Source: Posidoniimonas corsicana (GTDB lineage: Bacteria > Planctomycetota > Planctomycetia > Pirellulales > Lacipirellulaceae). From it: 43,877 bases of DNA. The notes under the pieces were generated by a model. That model saw only the letters and a list, made by a program, of their open reading frames with translations, was not told the origin of the DNA and made no database searches. The DNA lies in assembly GCF_007859765.1 (NCBI RefSeq), contig NZ_SIHJ01000011.1, forward strand, positions 1 to 43,877, read 5' to 3'. Made by a program: the position numbers and the translations under genes. The number at the start of each line of letters is the position of its first letter. Positions within the stretch are counted from its first letter, which is position 1. Below are positions 26,578-35,429 of this stretch, one piece after another.

Positions 26578-27918
26578 ATGCAGTACAGCCGCCTATTGAC
26601 GACTGCACTAGTGCTGCTCGTGCCGACGCCCTCGCTTGCCGCAGAGCCCGACGGGAACGGTTGGAAGCTGGTTTGGAGCGAAGACTTCGAGACGCTCGAC
26701 AAGGACCGCTGGACGCTGGTTGACAGCCACAGACCGACCAACAACTCGCGACACGCGTACCTGCCGAGTCAGGTCAGCGTGGAAAACGGGCGTCTGGTGC
26801 TGCTCTCCGAGGCGGTCCCGTCACAGGATCTGCCGTACCGCTCAGGCCAGGTGATCTCTAAGCGGGCGTGGAAGCACGGACGCTGGGAGGTGCGGGCGAA
26901 GCTGCCGGCCACACGCGGCGTCTGGCCGGCAATCTGGTTGCTGCCCGACGTCGACAAGTATCGCTGGCCCAGCGGCGGCGAGATCGACATCATGGAGAAC
27001 CGCGGCAACGAGCCGCACCTCACCAGCAGTGCGTTCCACTACGGCACGAACCCGCCCTACCGGCACGAGTTCGTGTTTGAGGAACAGCAAACGCGCCGCA
27101 ACGGCGAGCTAGTCGATTACACGAAGGACTTCCACACCTATGCCGTCGACTGGGATGAGCACGGGCTGACCTTCTCTGTGGACGGCGTCAGCCACTTCCG
27201 AGTGGACGACAGCCAGGTGGAAGACTTCTTGTCGAAGCACGCCGCGCCGATGCAGCTGGTGCTGAATACCGCGATCGGTGGAGACTTTCTGCCTGACCCG
27301 GATACCTCGACCGTCTGGCCACAACGGTTTGAAATCGACTGGGTCCGCGTTTACGAGCGGGATGGCGCCCCCGCGAGGAAGGCTCTAGTGAACGGCAGCT
27401 TCGACGCCGACGGTGGGTCGCTCCGCGGTTGGACGAACTTTGGAGTCGACCTCCGCGACAACCCTAACGTGACCGCCGCCCCGAAAACCGGCGTCGACGG
27501 CGGCGCCGCGCTGAAGCTGTTTGGGACTTTCGGAACGGGATCACAGTACTCCGGGGTTTCACAGGGGATTGATGTCACCGCCGGACAGCACGTACGGGCG
27601 TCGGTCCAGACGTTTGTCTCGCCGGACGACAGCATCGCCGGCGGCGGAAACACCGCGGTGGCAAAGATTGAGTTCTATAGGAGGTTCGCCGCCCGGTTCG
27701 AGTCCCCCGACCTGATCGGCGTCGAAGAAGTGGTGATCGCCACCGGTGACTCGAAGCCGGGCCGCTGGCGCCGCCACATGCTCGATGCCGTCGCGCCGGA
27801 GGGGGCGGTCGAGGCCCGGCTGGCGATTGTGTTCCACCAGCCCAATCAAGAAGCCGGCGCCTTGTTTGTTGACGACGCCCAGCTCACCGCCTCCAAGCCC
27901 TCCGCCGACTGCCCCTAG
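26578..27918 (+). CDS. GH16 endo-beta-glucanase (laminarinase-like) with C-terminal jelly-roll module
   Basis: 446 residues from the ATG at 26578 (AAGGA site). Signal peptide MQYSRLLTTALVLLVPTPSLA. The GH16 domain (about 25-265) has the catalytic signature GGEIDIMENRG (E135, D137, E140) and IDWVRVYER at its end. Residues 270-446 form a beta-sandwich (ALVNGSFDADGGSLRGWTNFG) like family 4/9-type carbohydrate-binding modules, unassigned here. The motif spacing fits beta-1,3-glucanases (laminarinases) better than agarases. It is secreted and cuts the polysaccharide outside the cell or in the periplasm. Confidence 0.92.
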   Translation: MQYSRLLTTALVLLVPTPSLAAEPDGNGWKLVWSEDFETLDKDRWTLVDSHRPTNNSRHAYLPSQVSVENGRLVLLSEAVPSQDLPYRSGQVISKRAWKHGRWEVRAKLPATRGVWPAIWLLPDVDKYRWPSGGEIDIMENRGNEPHLTSSAFHYGTNPPYRHEFVFEEQQTRRNGELVDYTKDFHTYAVDWDEHGLTFSVDGVSHFRVDDSQVEDFLSKHAAPMQLVLNTAIGGDFLPDPDTSTVWPQRFEIDWVRVYERDGAPARKALVNGSFDADGGSLRGWTNFGVDLRDNPNVTAAPKTGVDGGAALKLFGTFGTGSQYSGVSQGIDVTAGQHVRASVQTFVSPDDSIAGGGNTAVAKIEFYRRFAARFESPDLIGVEEVVIATGDSKPGRWRRHMLDAVAPEGAVEARLAIVFHQPNQEAGALFVDDAQLTASKPSADCP

Positions 27919-27960
27919 CTCCCCACGACAGCAACAACCACCAGCTTCGCCCGGACCTCT

Positions 27961-29049
27961 ATGCGCCAACGCACGGACCTAGTACCGACCGCCGCCTTAA
28001 TCGCGGGCGCTTTGCTGGCGCTTGCGTTCGCGCAGCCCCATGCGACGGCCGCCGTTACTGATGTGCCTGGCTGGCGCCTTACGTGGCACGACGAGTTCGA
28101 CGGCGACTCGCTCGACCAATCCAAATGGGAAGCCCTAAACCGCCGTGACAGCTACAACAACGAAAAGCAATACTACCACCCGGACCAGGTGGCGGTCGCC
28201 GATGGGATGCTTCAGATAACGGCAATTGATGAGCCGCGTGACGGCAAGGACTACCAGTCGGGCATCATCACCTCGCGGGAAATCTTCGGCCCGGGTAGGT
28301 TTGAGGCACGCATGGACCTGCCCACGACCCAGGGAATGTGGCCTGCGTTCTGGCTCAACGCCAACCACGTCGACTGGCCGAAGGGTGGGGAGATCGACAT
28401 CCTGGAGAACCGCGGCAGCCAACCGGAACTGACCAGCAGCGCCTACCACTGGCAGACCAACCCCGGCCCCTGCTGCAACCAGCACCAGTACGTGTTCGAA
28501 GAGTACACCGCCACCGAAGGCGGCGAGCCAGTTAACTTCCACTCCGGGTTCCACACCTACGCCGCCGAGTGGGACGCAACGCTGCTGCGGTTCTACGTTG
28601 ACGGCAACCTCCATTTCACCGTCACCGAGACGCCCAACCGGCCGATCTTCGAGACTGCCAAGAATATCATCCTGAACGTCGCGGTGGGCGGGCACTTTGG
28701 CGGCGACCCCAACGGGTCGACCGAGTTCCCGCAGACGATGTACGTCGACTACGTCCGCTACTGGAACCGCATCACCGCGGCGGAGTTGTCTGGCGACTAC
28801 AACGCCGACGGGCAGGTCGACGCCACGGACTACACCGTTTGGCGTGACTCGCTGGGCTCAACGGGCCTGGGACTGGCCGCCGATGGATCGGGCAACGGTG
28901 AGGTCGGCGCCTCGGACTACGTGGTCTGGCGGCAGAACTACGGCGCCACATCTTCGGCCACGGCTACGGTTCCTGCCCCTGGCGGCTTAGCGGTGCTTGC
29001 CGCGGCAGCACTCACACTCTGTTACGGACGTTCCCCGCGTAAGAACTAG
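27961..29049 (+). CDS. GH16 endo-beta-glucanase with dockerin and PEP-CTERM-like tail
   Basis: 362 residues: signal peptide, a GH16 domain with GGEIDILENRG (E144, D146, E149), then dockerin repeats GDYNADGQVDATDYTVWRDS and GNGEVGASDYVVWRQNYG, and a hydrophobic tail starting VPAPGGLAVLAAAAL and ending RKN. The tail is a variant of the PEP-CTERM signal (VPAP). It is a paralogue of the preceding enzyme with a cell-surface anchor instead of a binding module. There is no obvious ribosome site. Confidence 0.92.
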   Translation: MRQRTDLVPTAALIAGALLALAFAQPHATAAVTDVPGWRLTWHDEFDGDSLDQSKWEALNRRDSYNNEKQYYHPDQVAVADGMLQITAIDEPRDGKDYQSGIITSREIFGPGRFEARMDLPTTQGMWPAFWLNANHVDWPKGGEIDILENRGSQPELTSSAYHWQTNPGPCCNQHQYVFEEYTATEGGEPVNFHSGFHTYAAEWDATLLRFYVDGNLHFTVTETPNRPIFETAKNIILNVAVGGHFGGDPNGSTEFPQTMYVDYVRYWNRITAAELSGDYNADGQVDATDYTVWRDSLGSTGLGLAADGSGNGEVGASDYVVWRQNYGATSSATATVPAPGGLAVLAAAALTLCYGRSPRKN

Positions 29050-29058
29050 CTACCGATT

Positions 29059-31437
29059 ATGCGACCCGCTCACTGCACCTGGATCCTTCTGCCGCTGCTC
29101 ATCACGGCCATGCTCCCGAGTCGCCCCGCGTACGCGCAGGCCACGGGCCCCCAAACGGGCGCAAGCCGCGCCGCGGCGCTGGAGCCCACCGCGGAACCGG
29201 CTGAGGCGGCGATCCGGTTTGACCTGGTCGCCGGCGGCATTGACCACCGCATCAATCGTCTAATCGATGAGATGACGCTCGACGAGAAGATTGGCCAGCT
29301 TGTGCAACTCTACCCAGAGGGAGACCAGCTCACCGACGAGCTGCGGGCCCGGATCCGCGGCGGGCTGATCGGGTCGGTGTTCTTCGCCGGCGAGGCGTCA
29401 CTAGCCGAGGACGCCCAGCGCGAGGCCTCCGCTTCGCGGCTCGGCATCCCGCTGATCATCGCTCGCGATGTCGTCCACGGATTTCGAACCATCATGCCGA
29501 TCCCCCTCGGACAGGCGGCGACCTGGAACCCCGAGCTGGTCCGCGATGCCGCGCGGCTGTCCGCCCTGGAGGCCAAAGCCGAGGGAGTGGACTGGACCTT
29601 TGCGCCGATGGTCGACGTCTGCCGCGACCCGCGGTGGGGCCGTGTCGCGGAAACGTTGGGCGAGGACCCACGCCTCGCTTCGGACCTGGCGGCCGCAATG
29701 GTCGATGGCTTTCAACTTGAACGCGACGGAAAGATCCACGGCGTGGCGGCCTGCGTGAAGCACTTCGCCGCCTACGGCCTGAGCGAAGGGGGACGCGACT
29801 ACAACCGCGTAAGCCTGTCCGAGTACGACCTGTTCAACACCTACCTGCCACCGTTCAGGGCGGCGCTCGACGCCGGATGCCTGGGGCTCATGACCACCTT
29901 CAGCGAGGTCAACGGCGTGCCAGGCACAGCGCACGACGACCTGATTAACGGCGTTGCGAAGGGCGCGTGGCGGTTCGACGGTGTCGTCGTAAGCGATTGG
30001 GCGTCGGTCACCGAGATGGTGAATCACGGCTTCGTCCCGGACAATCGCGCCGCCGCGCGGGCGGCGGTCAACGCGGGCGTCGACATGGACATGTGCAGCC
30101 CCGCCTACGCCGACCACCTGAAGGGCCTCGTCGCGGAGGGGCAGGTTTCTGAGCGGCGCATCGACGACGCCGTCCGCCGCGTGCTGCGGATGAAGGTCGC
30201 CCTACAGGGCGGCGCGACCGGGCAGCCGGCGCCAACCGCCGAATCCCGCCAAGCTGCCCGCCGCCTCGCCCGCCAGAGCATGGTGCTGCTGAAGAACAAG
30301 GGCGTTCTGCCGCTAGACGAGGAGTCGCTGGCCACAGTGGCCGTGATTGGACCGATGGCGGACAAGCCGGTGGACCAGCTGGGGTGCTGGTCGCTCGACG
30401 CCGACGCTGAGCACAGCATCACGCCACTGGCGCACCTCCGCAAACGGCTGGAGGGCCAAGCCGAGGTAGTCTACGCCGCCGGTGCCGAAAGCAGCTTCGC
30501 CAAAAGCGATGACGGCATCATGGCCGCGCTCGCGGCCGCACGACAGGCGGACGCAGTGCTGCTGTTCGTCGGCGAAGAAGTCGTGCTCAGCGGCGAGGCC
30601 CGAAGCCGCGCCGAGCTCTCGCTCCCCGGCGTACAGCCGCGACTGGTGGAAGAGATGGCCGCACTCGATAAACCAATCGTCATGGTGGTGATGGCCGGGC
30701 GCCCGCTGGCGATCGAACGCGAGGCAGAGGCCGTCGACGCGGTGCTCTACGCGTGGCACCCCGGCTCGATGGCCGGGCCCGCCATCGCCGACCTGCTGTT
30801 CGGCGTCCACGTCCCTAGTGGCAGGCTGCCGATCACGTTCCCCCGATCGGTTGGGCAGGTGCCGTTGTATTACGCGCGGCACAACACGGGACGGCCCGCC
30901 CCTGAAGATTACGCGCCGCTCGTCGGCTCAGGCGCCGAGGACCTGCCGCAGGAGTTTCAGTACCGGTCGCACTACGTCGACAAACCGCCAACGCCGCTCT
31001 ACCCATTTGGTTTCGGGCTGTCCTACACCACTTTCGAGTACGACAGCATCGAGCTCTCGCACAACGAATTGCCGCCCAGCGGCGTACTGGGCGTCCGCGC
31101 TCGGCTGACCAACACCGGCGACCGCGAGGCGGCGGAGATCGCTCAGCTCTACCTGCGCGACCGCGTGGCCAGCGTCGTCCGACCGGTCAGGCAGCTGCAC
31201 GACCACCGACGGGTCACGCTCAAGCCGGGCGAGTCGGTTGTGCTAGAGTTCGCGGTCGCGGCTGACGAACTGGGGTTCGTCAACAACCAACGCGACCACG
31301 TGATAGAGCCGGGCGAGTTTGACGTCTGGGTCGGAGGCGACAGCAACGCCACACTGCACGCAGAGTTTCGGTTGCTCGAGGGTGAAGGCCCCAGCGCCGA
31401 GGTCGCCTCGCCGGCCGTCTCGGCCGAAACGCGCTGA
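29059..31437 (+). CDS. GH3 beta-glucosidase
   Basis: 792 residues with signal peptide MRPAHCTWILLPLLITAMLP. The GH3 N-terminal barrel shows DEMTLDEKIGQLVQLYPEG, ARDVVHGFRTIMPIP, FAPMVDVCRDPRWGRVAETL and the catalytic nucleophile D313 in FDGVVVSDWAS. The alpha/beta sandwich (VVVMAGRPLAIEREAEAVDA) and the fibronectin III-like C-terminal domain (YPFGFGLSYTTFEYDS) are present. It resembles periplasmic BglX and would finish oligosaccharides from the GH16 enzymes to glucose. It is the last gene of the cluster, 9 bp from the convergent ABC ATPase gene. Confidence 0.96.
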   Translation: MRPAHCTWILLPLLITAMLPSRPAYAQATGPQTGASRAAALEPTAEPAEAAIRFDLVAGGIDHRINRLIDEMTLDEKIGQLVQLYPEGDQLTDELRARIRGGLIGSVFFAGEASLAEDAQREASASRLGIPLIIARDVVHGFRTIMPIPLGQAATWNPELVRDAARLSALEAKAEGVDWTFAPMVDVCRDPRWGRVAETLGEDPRLASDLAAAMVDGFQLERDGKIHGVAACVKHFAAYGLSEGGRDYNRVSLSEYDLFNTYLPPFRAALDAGCLGLMTTFSEVNGVPGTAHDDLINGVAKGAWRFDGVVVSDWASVTEMVNHGFVPDNRAAARAAVNAGVDMDMCSPAYADHLKGLVAEGQVSERRIDDAVRRVLRMKVALQGGATGQPAPTAESRQAARRLARQSMVLLKNKGVLPLDEESLATVAVIGPMADKPVDQLGCWSLDADAEHSITPLAHLRKRLEGQAEVVYAAGAESSFAKSDDGIMAALAAARQADAVLLFVGEEVVLSGEARSRAELSLPGVQPRLVEEMAALDKPIVMVVMAGRPLAIEREAEAVDAVLYAWHPGSMAGPAIADLLFGVHVPSGRLPITFPRSVGQVPLYYARHNTGRPAPEDYAPLVGSGAEDLPQEFQYRSHYVDKPPTPLYPFGFGLSYTTFEYDSIELSHNELPPSGVLGVRARLTNTGDREAAEIAQLYLRDRVASVVRPVRQLHDHRRVTLKPGESVVLEFAVAADELGFVNNQRDHVIEPGEFDVWVGGDSNATLHAEFRLLEGEGPSAEVASPAVSAETR

Positions 31438-31446
31438 ACGCAGGCG

Positions 31447-32355
31447 TCACATCGGCGCGCCGGCGACCGCGGGCGCCTTGTCGTGCTCTTCCCAGAACGT
31501 GATGAAGTCGCGGTGGTCGCGGCGTTGCGACTCGCTGAACACGCAGCCGATCAGCTCTTCCTTCTGCGCAATAAACCGCGTGAGGTCCTTTGGGTCTTCT
31601 GGTTTGAACACCGGCGCGGGGCGGTCGTACACGATGGTCGCCCCATTGGCGCCGTCCGCGTGGTGCTGCGATAAGCCGATCACGCGGTCGCTGACAAACA
31701 GCGCCTCGTTCAGTTCGTGCGTAACGATGATCACGGTGTAGGGCGGCTCCCGATTCTCTTCCCGCGCACGCACATTCTCGGCGTACAAGCGGAGCAGCAT
31801 GAGCTGCAGCTCCTCGCGGGTCGCCTCGTCTAGGGCGCCGAAGGGCTCGTCCAGCAGCAGCACCCGCGGCTTCATGATCAGCGCCTGGGCGATCGCCACC
31901 CGCTGCCGCATGCCGCCGGACATTTCACTTGGGTACTGGTCACGCGCCGGCAGCAGCCCGACCTTGGCCAGGAAGTCATCGGCTTCCTCCAGGTGCCGCC
32001 GTCGCAGCTTCCGCCACGCAAGCGGGTTGAACCACCGGAACGGGGTGCTGGTCTGGTCCAGCTTCAGTCCAAACGCGACGTTCTGCCTTGCGGTGAGGAA
32101 CTCGTACAAGCTGTAGTGCTGGTACACGATGCCAACATCGCGGGTCGGGCAGTCGACCAGTTTGTCGCCCACCATCACGGTTCCCTCCGTGGGCGGGTGC
32201 GTACCGAGGATCGCCCGCAGCAGCGTCGACTTGCCACAACCGCTGGGCCCAACCAGCGCGACCACCTGCCCTGCCCCAACGCGGAGGTTGACGTCGTTCA
32301 GCACCCGCTTCGGGCCGTACGCGTGGGACAGTCCAGTAATCTCGAGGTTCGACAT
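31447..32355 (-). CDS. NitT/TauT-type ABC transporter ATP-binding protein
   Basis: 302 residues from the Met of MSNLEITGLSHAYGPKRVL; the longer open frame to 32526 covers the divergent gene. Walker A GPSGCGKST (36-44), the signature LSGGMRQR-like block read as MSGGMRQRVAIAQAL, Walker B LLLDEPFGALD, and the H-loop VTHELNEAL are complete. It is the energy subunit for the SBP and permease genes at 41565-43547, from which it is unusually far and on the opposite strand. It is divergent from the Rieske gene with 103 bp between. Confidence 0.94.
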   Translation of the reverse strand: MSNLEITGLSHAYGPKRVLNDVNLRVGAGQVVALVGPSGCGKSTLLRAILGTHPPTEGTVMVGDKLVDCPTRDVGIVYQHYSLYEFLTARQNVAFGLKLDQTSTPFRWFNPLAWRKLRRRHLEEADDFLAKVGLLPARDQYPSEMSGGMRQRVAIAQALIMKPRVLLLDEPFGALDEATREELQLMLLRLYAENVRAREENREPPYTVIIVTHELNEALFVSDRVIGLSQHHADGANGATIVYDRPAPVFKPEDPKDLTRFIAQKEELIGCVFSESQRRDHRDFITFWEEHDKAPAVAGAPM

Positions 32356-32445
32356 GGCGCCAGTTCGGGGTGTGGGGAGCGAGTACTTCGTTCGCCGCGG
32401 TCGATTATTCCCCCGGCGACTCTCCGGAACCAGAGGCTCACCCGC

Positions 32446-32451
32446 TATAAT
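32446..32451 (+). promoter_or_regulatory. Consensus -10 element of the Rieske operon
   Basis: A perfect TATAAT ends 7 bases before the ATG at 32459. No convincing -35 is seen. With normal spacing the transcript would start at or next to the A of the ATG, that is, as a leaderless mRNA. Confidence 0.6.
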
Positions 32452-32458
32452 CGGCGCC

Positions 32459-33553
32459 ATGGACGTCCGATTTGCCCCCGACATCCCGATCGAGTCGGCC
32501 CCGACGCCCCCTTCGTCCTGGTACACCGAGCCTGTCGTGCTGGCGGCCGAGAAGCGGCGGGTCTTCCAGACCGCGTGGATCGCCGTGGGCCGGGCCGACC
32601 AGCTCGCCGGGCCCGGCAGCTACTTCACCGGCAACCTGGTAGGCAACCCCTACATCGTGCTGCGGGACGACGATGGCGGCCTCCGGGCGTTCCACAACGT
32701 CTGCCGTCACCACGCGGCGGTGGTGGCGCAGGAGTGCGGCCGCGCGTCGGAGCTGGTATGCCCCTACCACGGCTGGACCTACCGCCTTGACGGCCGATTG
32801 AAGCGGGCGCCGCACATGGGCCGGATGGAAGGCGTCAACGTCGGCGACCTCGGCCTGCCGCCGATCAGCGTCGAGCAGTGGGGTCCGTTCGTGCTGATCG
32901 ACCTCGACGGGCCCCAGGGCGGCCCGGGCAATCCGCGGGACCTGGCCGCGGACGTCGGGCCGCTGAACCCGCCGCTGGACGAACTGGGGTTTCAGCACAT
33001 GCAGTGGGTCGAGCGGCGCACCTACACCATCAACTGCAACTGGAAGGTGTTCGTCGAGAATTCGCTAGATGGCGGCTACCACGTGGCGTACGCGCACGAG
33101 CAGCTCGCCGGCAGCCTAGAGTTTGACGGCTACGCCACCAGCATCTTCGACCGCGGCTCGGTCCAGGTCTGCGGCGCCAGCGGCGAAGACGACCGCCTTG
33201 GGAAGAAGGTCACCTACGCCTGGCTCTACCCCAACTTCTTCATCAACCGTTACGGCCGGATGATGGACACCAACCTGGTGCTTCCCACTGGCGTGGACAC
33301 GTGCGAGGTGGTGTTCGACTTCTACGTCGACTATGACGACGCGGAAGAATGGGAGGCCAAGCGCACCATCCGCAAGTCGATTAGCCAGTCGCACGTTATT
33401 CAGCAAGAAGACATCGAGATCTGCGAATCCACCCAGCAGGGGCTGCGGTCGATGTCGTTCCACTCGGGCCGCTACTCCTCCCTGCTAGAAAAGTCGGTGC
33501 ACGCCTTCCACGCCATTCTGTGGGACGAAATCAAGGACGACCTCACGCAATGA
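32459..33553 (+). CDS. Rieske-type aromatic ring-hydroxylating oxygenase alpha subunit
   Basis: 364 residues. The Rieske 2Fe-2S ligands are C82-x-H84 and C101-x2-H104 (NVCRHHAA and LVCPYHGWTY). The catalytic mononuclear iron region reads ENSLDGGYHVAYAHEQLAG, with the D and two His that this superfamily uses. The DGGYHV form is like that of choline/carnitine and glycine-betaine-type monooxygenases, which suggests a quaternary-ammonium or related small substrate rather than an aromatic. No reductase partner is in the window. The ATG overlaps none upstream; its TGA overlaps the AAA gene by 4 bases, which implies co-translation. Confidence 0.88.
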   Translation: MDVRFAPDIPIESAPTPPSSWYTEPVVLAAEKRRVFQTAWIAVGRADQLAGPGSYFTGNLVGNPYIVLRDDDGGLRAFHNVCRHHAAVVAQECGRASELVCPYHGWTYRLDGRLKRAPHMGRMEGVNVGDLGLPPISVEQWGPFVLIDLDGPQGGPGNPRDLAADVGPLNPPLDELGFQHMQWVERRTYTINCNWKVFVENSLDGGYHVAYAHEQLAGSLEFDGYATSIFDRGSVQVCGASGEDDRLGKKVTYAWLYPNFFINRYGRMMDTNLVLPTGVDTCEVVFDFYVDYDDAEEWEAKRTIRKSISQSHVIQQEDIEICESTQQGLRSMSFHSGRYSSLLEKSVHAFHAILWDEIKDDLTQ

Positions 33554-35337
33554 GCTCCCACCCAACAAGCCAGAGCCAAGACTTTTTCCCGCGTCTAGCG
33601 CGGCTGCTGAACTCAGGCCAATCCCGCAGCGTGATCCTCTGCGGCGCCATCTACGACCTGCAGTTCGACGGTGGCGCGTATGTCCCGCTAAACGACTACC
33701 TGCTGCAGAAGACCAGCACCCCCGGCCTGCTGCAGCTGGTCTACGAGCTGAACGGCCCGGTGCGCATGAGCGAGGAGGCACGCGACAAGCTGCGCGGCGC
33801 CTGGGTCGAGTGGAAGTCGGGCGTGGACGCCAACACGCTCGCCCTTCGGGAGCTCCGCGAGAAGGGGTCGCGGCTCGAGCAGCTGCAGGACGAGTTCGAC
33901 CGGCACCTCCGCGACGCGACCGGCAACCCCACGCTGGCGCTCGAATTCCTCCGTCAGCTCACGATTTGCTCGCGGGAGGCGTTGCGAGAGAACCTGATGA
34001 TCATCGTCGAGGCCGCCGATATGCTGCTGCCGGAGGCCGGGCAGCTATCGTCGCTGAACGACCGGCAGCTGCACCGCATCAGCATCGTCCACGACTGGTT
34101 CGGCGACCCCGATTTCGTCGAGGGGGGCGACTCGGTCTGCCTGCTGGCGGAGTCGCGGGCGCTAATCCACAGCCGCGTCTCGCGGATGCCGCAGGTGCTC
34201 AGCGTCGAGGTGCCGGCGCCGTCGACGGAACGCCGCACCGGCTTCATCGAGCACTACCTGGAAAGCGCGTCGCCTAAGCCCAAACTCTGGTCCTCGCCGC
34301 AGGCGCTTGGCGCCTGCACGGCCGGACTATCGCTGCAGGCGCTGCGGCAGCTGCTCGCCGGCGCCGCCTACACGGGAGACGCCGTCACGCCGGACAGCGT
34401 GTTCGACAAGGTTGAGGAGTACATCCGCTCCCAGCTGGGCGACGACGTGGTGGACTTCAAGAAGCCCAGTCACGCGTTGAAAGACGTGGTTGGGTTCTCC
34501 TCGCTCAAAGAGTTCCTCTCCCGCGAGCTGATCCCCCGGTTCAAGGCCAAAGGCGCCAAGGCGCTGCCCGGGGCGGGCGTCGCGGGAGCGATTGGCAGCG
34601 GCAAGACGTTCATCTTCGAAGCGGTCGCCGCGGAGCTCGACCTGCCCGTGCTGGTTCTGAAGAACATCCGCAGCCAGTGGTTCGGCCAGACCGACGTCAT
34701 CTTCGAGCGGCTCCGGCGCGTGCTCGACGCCCTGGACAAGGTGGTGATCTTTGTCGACGAGGCCGACACCCAGTTCGGCCGCGTCGACGCCAACGCCCAC
34801 GAGACTGAGCGCCGCTTGACCGGCAAGATCCAGGCGATGATGAGCGACCCGCAGCTCCGCGGCCGTGTGCTGTGGCTGCTGATGACCGCCCGGATCCACC
34901 TGCTATCGCCCGACATCCGCCGGCCGGGCCGCGTTGGCGACCTCATTATCCCGGTGCTCGACCCCACCGGCGATGACCGCCTGGCGTTCATCCGCTGGGT
35001 GCTCGACGCCGTCAGCCTGGACGACGACCAGACGCCCCGTGACGACCTGGTGGCGGAGCTCAACAAGTCGCTCCTGCCCGCCATCTACTCGGCGGCGGCG
35101 TTCGCGTCGCTGCGGTCAATGCTGCTGGCCGTTGAACCCAAGACCTGGGACGAGGTCCGCGTTGCGATCCATGACCAGATCCCGCCCGCCATCGGGGAAA
35201 CCCGCGAGTACCAGACGCTCCAGGCGCTGCTCAACTGCACCCGACGCTCGCTGCTGCCCGACCCGGAAGTGACCGACGAGGCGCGCGAAGCCTGGGCCCG
35301 CCGCGCCCGCGAGTTGGAGCTCGAAGGAATCCGCTAG
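33550..35337 (+). CDS. AAA+ ATPase with N-terminal P-loop-like module
   Basis: 595 residues starting at the ATGA overlap. The AAA domain has Walker A GAIGSGKT (346-353), Walker B VVIFVDEAD (398-406), a sensor LLMTARIHLLSPDIRRPGR, and a second-region RR-x-GR. The N-terminal 1-300 (SVILCGAIYDLQFDGGAYVP, then LMIIVEAADMLLPEAG) looks like a degenerate second ATPase or a Clp/ORC-type fold; the family is not assigned. AAA proteins of this kind remodel complexes and often work with VWA proteins such as the one at 37308. Translational coupling to a Rieske oxygenase is unusual. Confidence 0.82.
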   Translation: MSSHPTSQSQDFFPRLARLLNSGQSRSVILCGAIYDLQFDGGAYVPLNDYLLQKTSTPGLLQLVYELNGPVRMSEEARDKLRGAWVEWKSGVDANTLALRELREKGSRLEQLQDEFDRHLRDATGNPTLALEFLRQLTICSREALRENLMIIVEAADMLLPEAGQLSSLNDRQLHRISIVHDWFGDPDFVEGGDSVCLLAESRALIHSRVSRMPQVLSVEVPAPSTERRTGFIEHYLESASPKPKLWSSPQALGACTAGLSLQALRQLLAGAAYTGDAVTPDSVFDKVEEYIRSQLGDDVVDFKKPSHALKDVVGFSSLKEFLSRELIPRFKAKGAKALPGAGVAGAIGSGKTFIFEAVAAELDLPVLVLKNIRSQWFGQTDVIFERLRRVLDALDKVVIFVDEADTQFGRVDANAHETERRLTGKIQAMMSDPQLRGRVLWLLMTARIHLLSPDIRRPGRVGDLIIPVLDPTGDDRLAFIRWVLDAVSLDDDQTPRDDLVAELNKSLLPAIYSAAAFASLRSMLLAVEPKTWDEVRVAIHDQIPPAIGETREYQTLQALLNCTRRSLLPDPEVTDEAREAWARRARELELEGIR

Positions 35338-35339
35338 CC

Positions 35340-35357
35340 AAACCGGCCGGGCCGTTT
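35340..35357 (+). terminator. Weak hairpin after the AAA gene
   Basis: AAACCGGCC pairs with GGCCGTTT with one bulged C, followed by CTC rather than a T-run. It may be a partial terminator or a processing site between the AAA and SBP genes. Confidence 0.3.
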
Positions 35358-35429
35358 CTCATCACAATCCGCCCAAGATCGGCTTTCATCCGCCGAATAC
35401 GCGTTCAGACCAGTCCAATGGAGAACCCC

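Noticed and set aside
32129-32458. Upstream extension of the Rieske frame
   Set aside because: It covers the divergent ABC ATPase gene on the other strand and reads as its shadow.
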